Origin: Actinernus sp. WN-2022 | Taxonomy: Eukaryota; Cnidaria; Anthozoa; Actiniaria; Actinernidae | DNA: 64,000 nt | NCBI GenBank assembly: GCA_030867875.1 | Contig: JAOWCC010001634.1 | Coordinates: forward strand, 133,201,593-133,265,592 | Direction: 5' to 3' | Shown: piece by piece, positions 18,759 to 30,166 of the stretch | Layout of the letters: each line of letters opens with the position of its first letter | How positions within the stretch are numbered: the stretch's first letter is position 1 | Notes under the pieces: generated by a model | What the model was told of the DNA's origin: nothing | What the model saw: the letters and a program-made list of their open reading frames with translations, nothing else | The model's database searches: none | Program-made: the position numbers and the translations under genes

Positions 18759-19292
18759 TAGTGATCAATTTAACAAATAGCTGCTATGCTACCGTGCATC
18801 TAACCCTTTTTATTACAACAACCGCCAATTTTCTCGCAATGATATCTGATTGGCTAATTTTCATCTGCAATATTTTAACAGATTGACGCGCGGCCGACTT
18901 TCGAAGCGGGCTTTGCAGGGATTTGTAAATTCAGGTTGTGCAAAGGTCCGATCCAAAACTCAAGAAAATGAAGGTTTTACAAGCATTTCATCATTGGGAA
19001 AAGTTAATCGGTGAGTCCAACTTACTTGTGTGCATGGTACCATTTGCCCAAATTTGAGCTTTCGCTCGAAACGAGGAAATATATTTTCGGCGAATTTGTG
19101 ATTGACTTTGTGACTAGTTCGACCAAATCGATGTCTGAAAAATGGCATTGAATCAAAGAAAAATACTGTAGTTCGTGATTAAGATCTCTTAATCTTATTC
19201 AGGATATTTACATAACGTTCTATAGTAGAAACAAACAGTTTAGAGTAGCTTATAAGGTTATATTTTTGTAGAGTTCGGGCAAGCTTAAGTAC
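18759..19292 (+). repeat. Repeat block A, part 1 (copy of 26453-26983)
   Basis: Starts TAGTGATCA directly after the gypsy LTR and matches 26453 onward and 41424 onward over its full length (shared GCTGCTATGCTACCGTGCAT, GTAAATTCAGGTTGTGCAAA). The match breaks at about 19292 where a foldback sequence begins and resumes at 20214. No gene is supported. Confidence 0.88.
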
Positions 19293-20213
19293 TGTTTAAA
19301 ACACGAACAGCAGTGTTTTATCGAGTTTAAAAATTCTCGGGCTTCGCCCTCGAATTTTTAGACTTGATAAAACACGTGCTGTGAGTGTTTTAAACGGCTT
19401 CAAAAACGCTTTAAGAATGCAATGAAAGAAAGACGCACATCTCAAGGGAATGGTTACTTAATAAACCACTGAACCTTTGTATTCACAACGCCATGCAAAA
19501 TATTTGAGTAATCACCGTCTGCAATTACGAACATCTCAAGGGAATTACATGAAGAAATTACCATACTATGTTGTTTGAAGCGGCGTTTCGCAATGCAAGC
19601 AGAATCTGCACTTGAAGGATTTGGTGTCGTGGTTTACCTCGATAAAGTTCAAGACTTGGAAAGCGATGTGACTGACATGACGGCAGACTCTAAATTTTTG
19701 ACTCCGGCACAAAATATGTAAGTTTAATGCGCGTTTTTATTATTTTACGGCTTTGAGTTTGGTTTAATAATTGGAACTAAACAGTGGCTCGGTAAACAAG
19801 TTGGATACCTTCATTTTAAAAATATTATCTCTGTATCTCGGTAGTCTGCTGATATTAGTAAATCTAGTGCAAAATGTATTATCTAGGTACCTTATGTTCC
19901 GTGTACTTTTTGCTATCTTTGGGTCTTTATCAGTGAATTCTTAATTAGGATGAAACTTTATATAAAATTTCATGTTCATTAGTATTCTTTATATAAAACG
20001 TTCATCCTAATTTGCAATTCAATGAGAAAGCTGAAACATCAATAGAAATTCCATTGTCTCAATCATTAACCCCGTTTCCCCCTGGGACAAAATTAAAATC
20101 CCTCCGCGGCCCTTCTAGAATGATGAGATTTTATCAGGTACAAAGGGGCATGCACGTGACTGATTTGCTTCATCTGATTGGACAACATGCTCATTAATTA
20201 TTCATGAGTTTTT
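19293..20213. mobile_element. Insertion in repeat block A with a foldback and exon-like piece
   Basis: Absent from the uninterrupted copy at 26983/26984. It starts with a hairpin, arms TTTAAAACACGAACAGCA and its complement near 19383-19400. At about 19595-19719 an open stretch (MQAESALEGFGVVVYLDKVQ and on) is followed by a good splice donor, TATGTAAGT, and may be a captured or relic exon. A second small inverted repeat (AATTAGGATGAA / TTCATCCTAATT) lies near 19945-20020. The element type is not recognised. Confidence 0.5.
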
Positions 20214-20344
20214 GAAGGTCTCCATAAAGGTTCGATGTGTCATTTCGACGCTCTTGAAGCGTCGCAATTAAAGCCACACAGATGTACTATATTTAACAAA
20301 TAAAATAAAATAAATGGTTCTCATTCTTCTATTTAACAAATAGA
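20214..20344 (+). repeat. Repeat block A, part 2
   Basis: Matches about 26984-27097 (GGTTCGATGTGTCATTTCGA, GCGTCGCAATTAA, TAAATGGTTCTCATTCTTCT). It is cut again at about 20344 by the next insertion; the block continues at about 22666. Confidence 0.85.
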
Positions 20345-20530
20345 ACAGGGTTTGCTGTGTTCTGTACTCTGACAAAAACACGACTGGAGCTGTAGAACAT
20401 GAAAAAAGGGTACAGGAATCACGAGCCGCGCAGCGGCGAGTGATTTCTGTATCTTTTTTAATGTTCTACAGCTTCAGGAGTGTTTTTGTCAGAGTACACA
20501 ACACAGCAAACCCTGTTCTATTTGCTTTAT
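20345..20530. repeat. Foldback (long inverted repeat)
   Basis: AACAGGGTTTGCTGTGTTCT and following bases pair with the complement ending near 20520. The arms are about 75-80 bp around a small core containing AGCCGCGCAGCGGCG. It looks like a foldback MITE forming one end of the insertion that also carries the tyrosine recombinase gene. Confidence 0.75.
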
Positions 20531-20882
20531 TTAATAGAATTTTACGAGCCGAAACGTACCGATCAAAATTTTATTTTCCATGCTTGGTTGAGCAGCTGAC
20601 GTGATCAATTGACGTGATCATTTGACAAGTTATTTTGATTACTAGCGTGATTGGCTAAGACGCAATGAAAGACTTACAAGAATGCCTCTGATTGGTTAAA
20701 ATGTGACAGATGTCCGACACTTGACACTTAACTGATTCCGATCTAAATAAAGATCAGTTCGAAGAAGTTCGATGACAGTTCTTGAATGAAATGGCTATAA
20801 AAAGAAGTAAAATTCGATATAAAAAGCCGACAAATATCAATCTTTACGGACAAAATGTGCAAGCTAAGTCAGTTCAGTGTTT

Positions 20883-22526
20883 TTAGCGAGAATATGCCCT
20901 GTTGAAGCCACACTGCTGAACGTATACCTGGACTGTGTTTATTGAACACGAGTTGAACAAACTTCCAGACCCTACAAAGCTGGTAGAAAGAGAAGCCACA
21001 TCCACAGAAAACGAATTTGTAGCTGCAGCTTGACCTGAGGATGGATTCAGACTGGATGTGTGGTGTTCAGGTGGCTCTGAAGCTTGCCCGGTAGCTGATC
21101 CCGTTTCGAGAGCATTGGTTAAAATGTTGGAGCACGAGCGAAGCTGTTCAGTGGTAGGACGACGGTTGTAGTTCTTGATGCTTTGCTCATTTCGGTGACC
21201 AGATATATTCATTATGTGCCGACTAGGAACTTGTGCATCTGACCAGAGTGTTATTGCTGTGGCTCTGACACAATGGTTTGTGTAGATTTTGGACAAAGCA
21301 GCATCTTTGGAAATTTCTTTCATCATGCTTGTCAGCTTGTTGATGCCGAGCGGCTTGTTGTCGTACCAGATGGGATCAGTATTCGACCACTTTTTCTTTG
21401 GATACTGAAAAAAGGCATTGCAGATTTCATTTCTCTTTGAAAGATAGAGCTTAAGGCAGCTTACTCCATCAATTCCAGGGTCTCCTGATGTGGTGTACAT
21501 TCGTCCGTATTTCTCAAAGCTCTCTACGTCTGCCGTACCACCGGGATGGTTTTTGGTGGCTTCATCGTGTGTCATGGTAACATATTCCCGGTCCTCATCA
21601 TCTCTGTTGAAAGTAAAACTGTCTGCTTTCAGTTCTCTCAATCCTTCACGACCTCTGCGGCACCAGTACAGCATAATGTGGAACCAAACATTCCTTAGGA
21701 GCCCAAGAGGAGTGATTCCTCTCATCACATTACTGGACCTCAGTTTCAGTATATCTCCGGACTCGAGAACTGGCTTATGCAAAACATTTTCTTTCCCATC
21801 CATTTTTTACACTTTTATCTTGGAGTTTAACATCTGGTTTGACTGCTGAAAATCAGGATTTTTGGTGAACTTTAGACCTCTGTTCAGTGGAGGATTGTTT
21901 AAGTGGCGCTCGATGCCGTTTCTGATGCTGAGCAAAGACGATCGGCCATAGCACTGGCCATCTTTGGTTCTCGCCTCGGCATAGAATTTGCGAAGCTGAC
22001 CATCAAGTTTGTTTCCTCTGGTAGCACACCAATCTGTTAAAAATACCCATGTTAAACCAATGGCAAAGGTAGGGAAACGCAGTAGTTTGAAAAAGATGTA
22101 AAATGTAACTTAATAATTATTACGTGTAGCGATACATTTGTTGTTGTTGTTAGTTTTAAGCTTGGAGCAGCCGGTTAAACTGCTACTTTGCTGTAGCTAG
22201 TCAAACAAATTTGCTTGATTAGTTTTCATCAATACTTAACATATGCAGTGCTAAAGGAAACTCACAAATCCAACCATTACCTTACCTTCAAAAAGTCTTA
22301 CCGCCCATTTGGTGTTTTGTTTCGTTGACTGTGCCCGAGACTTTTCTACCACAGCGTCAAGCTCCTTGTCACTGAGAACAGCGAATCTGCTTTGTTGATG
22401 TTCCTCCTCTTTTTTATCCCACTCATTCGGCTTGGTTACTTCATCAACTAAGTCTATAAGCTCTTTGTCGATGCCATCTTGGAAAATGTCTTCAAAGTCT
22501 AGGGTAAAATTAGGCATCTCCTCCAT
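20883..22526 (-). pseudogene. Crypton-like tyrosine recombinase gene, two exons with an internal stop
   Basis: Exon 1 is 22526-22286 (MEEMPNFTLDFEDIFQDG ... RFAVLSDKELDAVV ... WAVRLFE), ending in a donor GAAG|GTAAGG. The intron is 22285-22034 with acceptor TTTTTAACAG. Exon 2 from 22033 reads WCATRGNKLDGQLRKFYAEA and continues through RNGIERHLNNPPLNRG to an in-frame TAA at 21807-21809. It then stays open in the same frame to 20883. The C-terminal part has the tyrosine recombinase signature: an HCVRATAI box, a second His in ISGHRNEQSIKNYNRR, and the Tyr there as probable nucleophile. This is the DUF3504/Crypton-derived type. The nonsense codon makes this copy a pseudogene unless 306 aa from ATG 21803 suffices. 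Confidence 0.75.
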
Positions 22527-22801
22527 TTTTACACGAAATGTTTAGCCGAAAACTTTTTCATGTCTCTATAATTTCACAAACCAATCAGATCGCGCGTTAC
22601 TCCTTTCTATGTCTCTATACTCTCACAAACACATGGTTTTTGACCAATCAGAGAGCGCGTTAGTAACTATCTATTATATAAAACAAAATAATGCACGCTC
22701 GAGGCCTTGAAAAACATCGGATGCACGAGCGGAACGCGAGTGCATTTAGCAGCTTTTCAAGAACTCGAAAGTGCATTATTTTGTTATAGAACAAGGAGAA
22801 C

Positions 22802-22934
22802 TGTAGTATTCGGTACAATAACAATTACCAAGTATCCAAGATGGCGGTCTAACTTAGCACGTGTCCCCAGCGTGCAATGCGGTCCAACTAATATCCAGCA
22901 AGCCTTACGGGCAGGCTGGTTACATGCTACTACA
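22802..22934 (-). repeat. 3' LTR of gypsy family 2, copy A
   Basis: 133 bp, unusually short, bounded by TGTAGTA and TACTACA (perfect 7-bp inverted ends). Read on the minus strand it is preceded by the purine tract TTGGGGGGAGA, so this is the 3' LTR of a minus-strand element whose integrase lies at 23137-24022. The same LTR occurs at 27222, 44104 and 58664. Confidence 0.85.
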
Positions 22935-23136
22935 TCTCCCCCCAAGTATACGGGGTATACTTCATAAAATAATATTGAATAACAACCGCTCCTAATGTTC
23001 CAGACCTGAACATTGCATGTTCAAGAGTTATTTTGTGTAAATGTAGATACACAACTAAATGTCCAACCATTACGACGGTAGTCTATGCTTTAACATTAAC
23101 TAGGGTATAAAGATAATACCAACAAACTAACAGTGT

Positions 23137-24022
23137 TTATAGTATATCGTTAAGTTCTCTTAGGTTCAAACGTTGTATGGCTTTCACGATCCTTTCTGAA
23201 CGAGTCAGAAAAGGACCAGATCTTGGAGTCGGGGTGTCTGGAATGTCGGGGGGATGCTCGTCCCTTGATGGAGTCTCATGTATCTCTTGTGGTGATGGAC
23301 TCTTAGTGATGGCCTCAGGCGTATGTGCAGCACATAAAGGCGTACCGTGGTCTTCTTGCAAGGGTGATCGAGGCACCAGTGTAGGATGTTGATCAGCAAT
23401 ATTTGGTGCATGAGTTGTCTGAACTAGGGCTGAGCTGTTGTGTCGTAATATACCTTTGTCTGTCTTAACCATGTACGATCGTGGGCATAGAGTGCTCGCC
23501 AGGACTTGACCTTGGCGGTCTTGGTCTCTTATCCATACCTGTTCACCCGGTTGAAGTGGTGTTCGTTCCTTTGCTTTGTGACGCCTGTTGAAGTTCTCTT
23601 CTTGGTTAGACCTGTAGGAGTGCTCTCTCTGCATCGCTTGCTGGAGCTCAGAGGTCTGTGCTTTAGGTATAGCGTGCTTTGCATAACCGCGCAATTGGGT
23701 ACGGAGTCTTCGTCCCATTAATAGTTCATTTGGAGAGAGCCCACTCTGAAGTGGTGTTGCTCGGTAATTTTGGCTGTGCGAACAGGTCGCTCTGGTTCTC
23801 CATTTGCTTGAGGGAATCTAGGGAACTTGTGGTGTGGACAAATCCATACGTCGTTGCAAAACGGCGAAAAGCATCTGCACTAAACTGGGGCCCATTGCCC
23901 GAGACTACCACATCTGGGATTCCGTGGGTTGCAAATGATACCTTTAGTAGGTTGATAACGGCTTCGGATGTTTCGTTAACAAGTCTTTTAATGTCAATCC
24001 ATCGAGAGTAGTAATCGGACAC
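23137..24022 (-). pseudogene. Gypsy family 2 integrase remnant, copy A
   Basis: Frame 24022-23726 carries part of the integrase core (YYSRWIDIKRLV, HGIPDVVVSGNGPQFSADAF). The second catalytic Asp appears as Gly in SGNGPQF. The Glu motif is damaged. Frame 23718-23137 is the C-terminal tail (NELLMGRRLRTQL, PGEQVWIRDQDRQGQV) with a long Pro/Thr/Ser-rich end. Upstream pol is lost near 24050. Confidence 0.82.
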
Positions 24023-24341
24023 TAAATAGCCACTAAATATTGTGGTAGATTACTAGATGTGCTCGAATGTTTAAAACTAAAAGTACCCCTAACCCGGAGA
24101 ATTTAAGTGCAGGTGTCCTGTAAGATCCAAGAACTGAGAAATCGGACCAATTTCTACTCTATCCTAATAAATAACAACACTGCAAGCTTGCATTAAACGT
24201 TTGTGTTTACTTACATGGTCTTCGGTATATAATTGTGACCCGGCCAGACTAGCTCAGTAGCTGTGCGTTTGGGATCACATCTCTTTTCGTAAATGTGAGC
24301 ATTTTCCATGGTAAGCCCCTAAAAGTCCTGTCAGCCCTATA

Positions 24342-24732
24342 AGTTTTTTCTGCGTTCTCCCAACCTATCACGCGTGTAAATATAAGAGAACAAAGACATG
24401 GAAAGCGTGTTATATTGCCTAATTAGAAATTAGATTGGAAAAAGTAAACACGGGGTTTCATATCCTGAATAAATCATTTTGAAAAGATTTGTTGTAACTG
24501 TATTTGCCAAACCCTGCTATTTACCCAGCAGTTTAGTCCAATTTACAATTTATTACTTATCAATCATATTACTGTATTTAAGACGACAGACTAATTCGAA
24601 ATCTTAATATAAAAATATATATTCTCAATCTGTTCGAGAGTTGAGCTTTTTGGCATTTTCAACCTCGCGAAAATCTATCAAGAAAGCCAGTCCTCTCTTT
24701 GACTTTGTCGAAACGTTTTATGTGTGAGCTTC
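24342..24732 (+). other. Upstream flank of GPCR-1
   Basis: Noncoding. Shared with 39290-39691 upstream of GPCR-2 (AGCGTGTTATATTGC, GATTGGAAAAAGTAAACACG, TTGACTTTGTCGAAACG-like ends). This shows the duplication includes the 5' flank, hence probably the promoter. No confident TATA or initiator was assigned. Confidence 0.6.
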
Positions 24733-25746
24733 ATGTCTCCTTTCTTCGACTTTGGCAAAACGTTTTATGTGAGAGTTCCATGCCTCATTTTCGCAATAAC
24801 TTCAATCATAAGCAACTCTTGTGTTTGCCATATTATTCTACGTACCGAGTCCATGAGAACTCCAATGAACTATCTTCTTCTTAACATAGCCATCTTGGAT
24901 ATTCTTACCAGCGTTTTTGGCCTGTCAGTTGCTACAGTCACATTCGATTCGCTCACGAGACCTTCACAACTACTCCATGCAATTGTCAAGCAAACAAATT
25001 CAACTCTAGCAGGACACATTCTCTGTAAAATAACTGCAACTTTCCGGCTCTTTGTCTCTATTTCATCATTTCTATTCACGGTGACAGCATTTGAGCGTTT
25101 CATGGCTGTTGTCCATCCCCTATCAAGCCGTGGAGGGGTGACTACACGAAGACTAAAGTGTATTATTCCTCTTTGCTGGTTCGCTGGTGTAGTAATTTGT
25201 GTCCCTCCCATTGTCGCAATTGGTTACATAGACGGTGGTTCTTGTGGCACTGTAGCCCACAAATGGTTCTCTCTCGCGATTTATTCTACGATCTCGACAG
25301 TCCTCGGCTTTCTGATCCCTTTAGTTGTCATTTTTATTTTGTATTTCAAAGTCATCAAAACGCTGAGGATATGTAACCTTCAAGGGCTACAGGCGGCTGT
25401 GCAAGTTGCAAGGAACAAGAAAAACACAAAGATCATCAAGATGATCATTACGGTCAGTGTTATTTTCATTTTGTGCTGGGGAATAAACTATGTGACGTTA
25501 ATTATGGAACATTTCTTTAAAATGCCCACATGGAAGGCACTCTCTGAAACGAAATTCTTAGTGCAACTTTTTAATTCTGCGGTCAATCCATTTATTTATT
25601 TCATTTTCATCAAAAGCTTCAGGAGGAAATTTAAGGAAATTGCAGCAAGCTGGTGGAGGTGCTCATGCGCATGTCTGGTGTGGAGAAGAAGAGTAAATGT
25701 CGGGCAAATAGCTCGAGTAGGGCATGAAGTGGAAACCAGAACCTGA
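24733..25746 (+). CDS. Rhodopsin-class (class A) GPCR 1, intronless
   Basis: 337 aa from ATG 24733. Seven hydrophobic spans are visible. Class A marks: Asn1.50 in IISNSCVCHI, Asp2.50 in LNIAILDILTS, Cys3.25 in GHILCKITATF, ERF in place of DRY in TAFERFMAVVHPL, Trp4.50 in PLCWFAGVVI, ECL2 Cys in GGSCGTV, CWGIN in TM6 (the usual Pro is absent), and NPFIY in TM7. A Cys-rich basic tail (WWRCSCACLVWRRR) could be palmitoylated. The ligand is unknown. It belongs to a style of single-exon orphan GPCR common in cnidarian expansions. Its paralogue lies at 39692. The protein would act at the plasma membrane through G proteins. Confidence 0.93.
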   Translation: MSPFFDFGKTFYVRVPCLIFAITSIISNSCVCHIILRTESMRTPMNYLLLNIAILDILTSVFGLSVATVTFDSLTRPSQLLHAIVKQTNSTLAGHILCKITATFRLFVSISSFLFTVTAFERFMAVVHPLSSRGGVTTRRLKCIIPLCWFAGVVICVPPIVAIGYIDGGSCGTVAHKWFSLAIYSTISTVLGFLIPLVVIFILYFKVIKTLRICNLQGLQAAVQVARNKKNTKIIKMIITVSVIFILCWGINYVTLIMEHFFKMPTWKALSETKFLVQLFNSAVNPFIYFIFIKSFRRKFKEIAASWWRCSCACLVWRRRVNVGQIARVGHEVETRT

Positions 25747-26452
25747 TTATTATTATTAACATGGACAAACAATAAACTACACCACCTGTTTTTGGCAGAA
25801 CAAATTTAGAAGTTGGAACTGAGAACGTCAATTGACTGCAAGTACATAAAGATTTGCTTGTAACAGAAATGACCACCTGTTATCGTTTGAGGTTCATAAA
25901 AGTTAGAGCAGCAGGATGGTGAATATACAATAGGGACTGTGGAGTCTTTGTTAAAAATGGAAGGGGATAAATATTACTTTAATTACATTTTCCGAATATA
26001 ACACCTTCCAATATACATGAACAGTGTGAAATGAGATTAGAAGTTTCGAATTATTGTCTGTCTTCTCGGCTAAAACCAATTTTTCAAATTTCATAAAAAA
26101 GAAAATTAAAAGAAAACAATAGCTACTATCAAGTTTATTAACTGTATAAAAATAGCGGAAGAAGGCTAAGTATACTGAAAGAGTATATATACTGAACATT
26201 TTAATTCCATTTTCCGCAAGTACCTTCCAATAAGAATAGTGTAATAAGAATTAAATCAAAAGTTTGAAATTAATGTATGTCTTCTCGGCCAAAACATTCA
26301 GTTGACGGACCTTTTTCAAATTTCATTAAAACGAAAATAAAAATACTGACAGATGCAAGAAATAAAAAGTAAACGTGTAATCTTTATATGTGCCCTCTCC
26401 ACATAGTAATTAGAAATTGCAATATTTACCGTTCCACTTTTCAATATATGTA
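25747..26452 (+). other. 3' flank of GPCR-1, shared with GPCR-2
   Basis: No gene. AT-rich sequence aligning with 40706-41423 (TTATTATTATTAACATGGAC, TACAATAGGGACTGTGGAGT, ATGTGCCCTCTCCACATAGT). It contains an internal duplication: TTCCGAATATAACACCTTCCAATA near 25990 and its variant near 26210. Pieces reappear at 63900-64000. Confidence 0.7.
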
Positions 26453-27221
26453 GTGATCAGTTTAACAAATAGCTGCTATGCTACCGTGCATCTAACCCTT
26501 TTTATTACAACAACCGCCAATTTTCTCGCAATGATATCTCATTGGCTAATTTTCATCTGCAATATTTTAACAGATTGACGCGCGGCCGACTTTCGAAGCG
26601 GGCTTTGCAGGGATTTGTAAATTCAGGTTGTGCAAAGGTCCGATCCAAAAATCAAGAAAATATAGGTTTTACAAGCATTTCATCACTGGGAAACGTTCAT
26701 CGGTGAGTCCAACTTACTTGTGTGCATGGTGCCATTTGTCCAAATTTGAGCTTTCGCTCGAAACGAGCAAATATATTTCGGCGAATTTGTGATTGACTTT
26801 GTGAATAGTTCGACCAAATTGATGTCTGAAAAATGGCATTGAATGAAAGAAAAAAATACGGTAGTTCGTGATTAATATCTCTTAATCTTATTCAGGATAT
26901 TTACATAACGTTCTATTGTAGAAACAAACAGTTTAGAGTAGCTTATAAGGTTATATTTTTGTAGAGTTCGGGCAAGCTTAAGGTCTCGATAAAGGTTCGA
27001 TGTGTCATTTCGACGCTCTTGAAGCGTCGCAATTAAGGCCACACAGATGTACTATATTTAACAAATAAAATAAAATAAATGGTTCTCATTCTTCTATATA
27101 TAACAAAATAATGCACGCTCGAGGCCTTGAAAAACATCGGATGCACGAGCGGAACGCGAGTGCATTTAGCAGCTTTTCAAGAACTCGAAAGTGCATTATT
27201 TTGTTATAGAACAAGAAGAAC

Positions 27222-27354
27222 TGTAGTATTCGGTACAACAACAATTACCAAGTATCCAAGATGGCGGTCTAACTTAGCACGTGTCCCCAGCGTGCAATGC
27301 GGTCCAACTAATATCCAGCAAGCCTTACGGGCAGGCTGTTTACATACTACTACA
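27222..27354 (-). repeat. 3' LTR of gypsy family 2, copy B
   Basis: 133 bp, TGTAGTA...TACTACA, nearly identical to 22802-22934 and at the same place in the repeat block, so the retroelement was inserted before the block duplicated. Confidence 0.85.
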
Positions 27355-27556
27355 TCTTCCCCCAAGTATACGGGGTATACTTCATAAAATAATATTGAAT
27401 AACAACCGCTCCTAATGTTCCAGTCCTGAACATTGCATGTTCAAGAGTTACTTTGTGTAAATATAGATACACAACTAAATGTCCAACCATTACGACGGTA
27501 GTCTGTGCTTTAACATTAACTAGGGTATAAAGATAATACCAACAAACTAACAGTGT

Positions 27557-28411
27557 TTATAGTATATCGTTAAGTTCTCTTAGTTTCAAACGTTGTATGG
27601 CTTTCACGATCCTTTCTGAACGAGTCATAAAAGGACCAGATCTTGGAGTCGGGGTGTCTGGAATGTCGGGGGGATGCTCGTCCCTTGATGGAGTCTCATG
27701 TATCACTTGTGGTGATGGACTCTTAGTGATGGCCTCAGGCGTATGTGCAGCACTTAAAGGCGTACCGTGGTATTCTTGCAAGAGTGATCGAGGCACTAGT
27801 GTAGGATGTTGATCAGCACTATTTGGTGCATGAGTTGTCTGAACTAGGACTGAGCTGTTGCGTCGTAATATAACTTTGTCTCTCTTAACCAGGTACGATC
27901 GTGGGTGTAGAGTGCTTGACCTTGGCGGTCTTGGTCTCTTATCCATACCTGTTCACCCGGTTGAAGTGGTGTTTGTTCCTTTGCTTTGTGACGCCTGTTG
28001 AAGTTCTCCTCTTGGTTAGACCGGTAGGAGTGCTCTCTCTGCATCGCTTGCTGGAGCTCAGAGGTATGTGCTTTAGGTATAGCGTGCTTGGCATAACCGG
28101 CAATAGGGTACGGAGTGTTCGTCCCATTAATAGTTCACTTGGAGAGAGCCCATTCTGAAGTGGTGTTGCTCGGTAATTTTGATTGTGTGAACAGCTCGCT
28201 CTGATTTTCCATTTGCTTGAGGGAATCTAGGGGAGCTTGTGGTGTGGACAAATCCATACGTCGTTGAAAAACAGCGAAAAGCATCTGCACTAAACTGGGG
28301 CCCATTGTCCGAGACTATCACATCTGGAATTCCGTGGGTTGCAAACAATTCCTTTAGTAGGTTGATAACGGCTTCGGATGTTTCGATCGTTAACAAGTCT
28401 TTTAATGTCAA
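27557..28411 (-). pseudogene. Gypsy family 2 integrase remnant, copy B
   Basis: Core part 28411-28127 (HGIPDVIVSDNGPQFSADAF keeps the Asp that copy A has lost; FPQANGKSERAVHTIK keeps the Glu). The C-terminal tail is spread over frames 28127-27939, 28044-27844 and 27946-27557 with frameshifts. A 14-base deletion relative to copy A lies near 27915 (VLASTL region). Confidence 0.8.
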
Positions 28412-28757
28412 TCCATCGAGAGTAGTAATCGGACACTAAATATCCACACCAAATATTGTGGTTAAGATCACTAGATGTGCTCGAATGTTTAAAACTAAAA
28501 GTACCCCTAACCCGGAGAATTTAACTGCAGGCGTCCTGTAAGATCCAAGAACTGAGAAATCGGACCAATTTCTACTCTATCCTAATAAATGACAACACTG
28601 CAAGCTTGCATTAAACGTTTGTGTTTACTTGCATGGTCTTCGTTATATAAATTTGACCCGGCCAGACTAGCTCAGTAGCTGTGCGTTTGGGATCACATCT
28701 CTTTTCGTAAATGTGAGAATTTTCCATGGAAAGCCCCTAAACGTCCTGTCAGCCCTA

Positions 28758-29126
28758 GAATAACATCTTGGTATTTCAGTCGAAGAAACCTTGGGTTTCA
28801 GCAAAATAATGGTTCAGAATGGCCCAATACTTTGCTCGCGTTTCAAAGATCTTCAAACTCTTCGTTTTGCGAAAAGTCTATCAGTGTCCAGTCCCTCACT
28901 CCACAAAGTTTGGCATGTTCACGTGCACAGTGATTTCTGATTGGTTTGGTGGAGAAAAAAACGTCGTGATTGCCAATTGCTGATTGGCTCACGGCGACTT
29001 CCGGATCGACACAAGATATAATAAAAAAGACTTGCTATTTCTGTCTCGTGCCGGCCTAAGGCCTGGCCCAAGTAACTACATGAATTTTGCAACCTCACGT
29101 GCGACAGTTATGAAGTTGATATAAAC
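28758..29126 (+). other. Spacer between repeat block B and the BEL insertion
   Basis: No gene seen. Together with 38741-39213 it forms the pre-insertion sequence between unit 1 and unit 2. It ends in TAAAC, the 5-bp target duplication of the BEL element. Confidence 0.6.
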
Positions 29127-29351
29127 TTTTATAAACGTTTTATTGTATTCATGTGTAGCTTGTAGCAATATGCTTCTCGTTCAGAGTCGTAGTTCATTCT
29201 ACAGTTTTTCTCCAGCACGTGAAATATTATAATCAAGAAAAAACCGGTTTGACAGGAATTGCGTTATCGTGTCAATTAACAATAACTGGAACATTGCGAG
29301 ATACAATTACAAATAGTTATTGTCTCTTGTGTGTTCATACTCTTCTTAACA
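29127..29351 (-). repeat. 3' LTR of the BEL element
   Basis: About 225 bp, matches 38509-38735 with a few differences (shared GTGTAGCTTGTAGCAATATG, ACCGGTTTGACAGGAATTGC). On the minus strand it starts TGTTAAGAAG and ends in CGTTTATAAAA, not the usual CA. Confidence 0.9.
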
Positions 29352-30133
29352 CTTAACTATATGGCAGTCCTTCAAGTTTACGATACAACACACATCTTCG
29401 TCAATTTCTCTTAACAACTTCTCGTCCTCGTAAAATCCAAAATCGTTCCCGGGGGGGGGGGGGGGGGGGGGGGGTACTTACATGAAAAATGGGTACGTAT
29501 GTGAAATAATGATATGTAATCACTATTTATAGTTAGTATAGTTATTTGGACTTTAGTATATGTACTTTATTGTATAAGACTCCAAATAAAATATGTCTGT
29601 CTGTCTGTGAGGCCAAGAGGCTCAAACCCTGACCCTGTTTGACCCAATCCGAGCTCCAAAACCCTGATTGCCCCCTTTTTGGGAAAAAAAACGTTGATTG
29701 CCCCTTCTTTAAATTGTTTTCAAAACACGGTCGGATATATATCCTGGCCGGTATACCGCGTACCGGGATTTCATGCAAAATTCGGAACATTTCAAGTCGG
29801 GACGTGGCATTGGGTAAACAAATCAGCAGATGAAGTACATAGATAAGTACTGAAGTACGAATTAGCGACGTTACGATGTATGGGAAACTCAGTGCTTGCA
29901 TGTGGGCAGGCGATCAAAATGCGGCAACAGAATGTCTTTTTTTGACATAGTAGCTAAAAAAATGAACTGCCTAAAAAATACTGAACCACGACCCTGACTG
30001 CACCCAAATTATACTCAAATCCTGACCCTGATCTGCCCAAATCAGGTAAAAACACGGACCCTACCTGCCGAAACTGAGCTCAAAATCCTGACCCACCCGG
30101 GCGGCACATACATAATACGTCACAAACAGGAGT

Positions 30134-30166
<33 letters not shown>

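Larger units (their letters stand above)
22666..24341 (+). repeat. Repeat block A, part 3, carrying the end of gypsy family 2
   Basis: Matches 27090-28757 closely throughout. It includes a palindromic stretch (ATAATGCACGCTCGAGG ... GAAAGTGCATTATTTTGTTA), the short LTR, integrase remnants, and a final shared stretch CCGGCCAGACTAGCTCAGTA. Similarity to copy B ends at about 24341 after CAGCCCTA, where the GPCR-1 upstream flank begins. Confidence 0.88.
26453..28757 (+). repeat. Repeat block B (uninterrupted copy)
   Basis: Contiguous version of the block split in copy A (18759-24341) and copy C (41424-44103). It contains, in order, the AT-rich head, a GCGTCGCAATTAA segment, the ATAATGCACGC palindrome, the gypsy family 2 LTR, integrase remnants and the CCGGCCAGACTAGC tail. 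It acts as the reference that shows where the other copies were interrupted. Confidence 0.88.
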
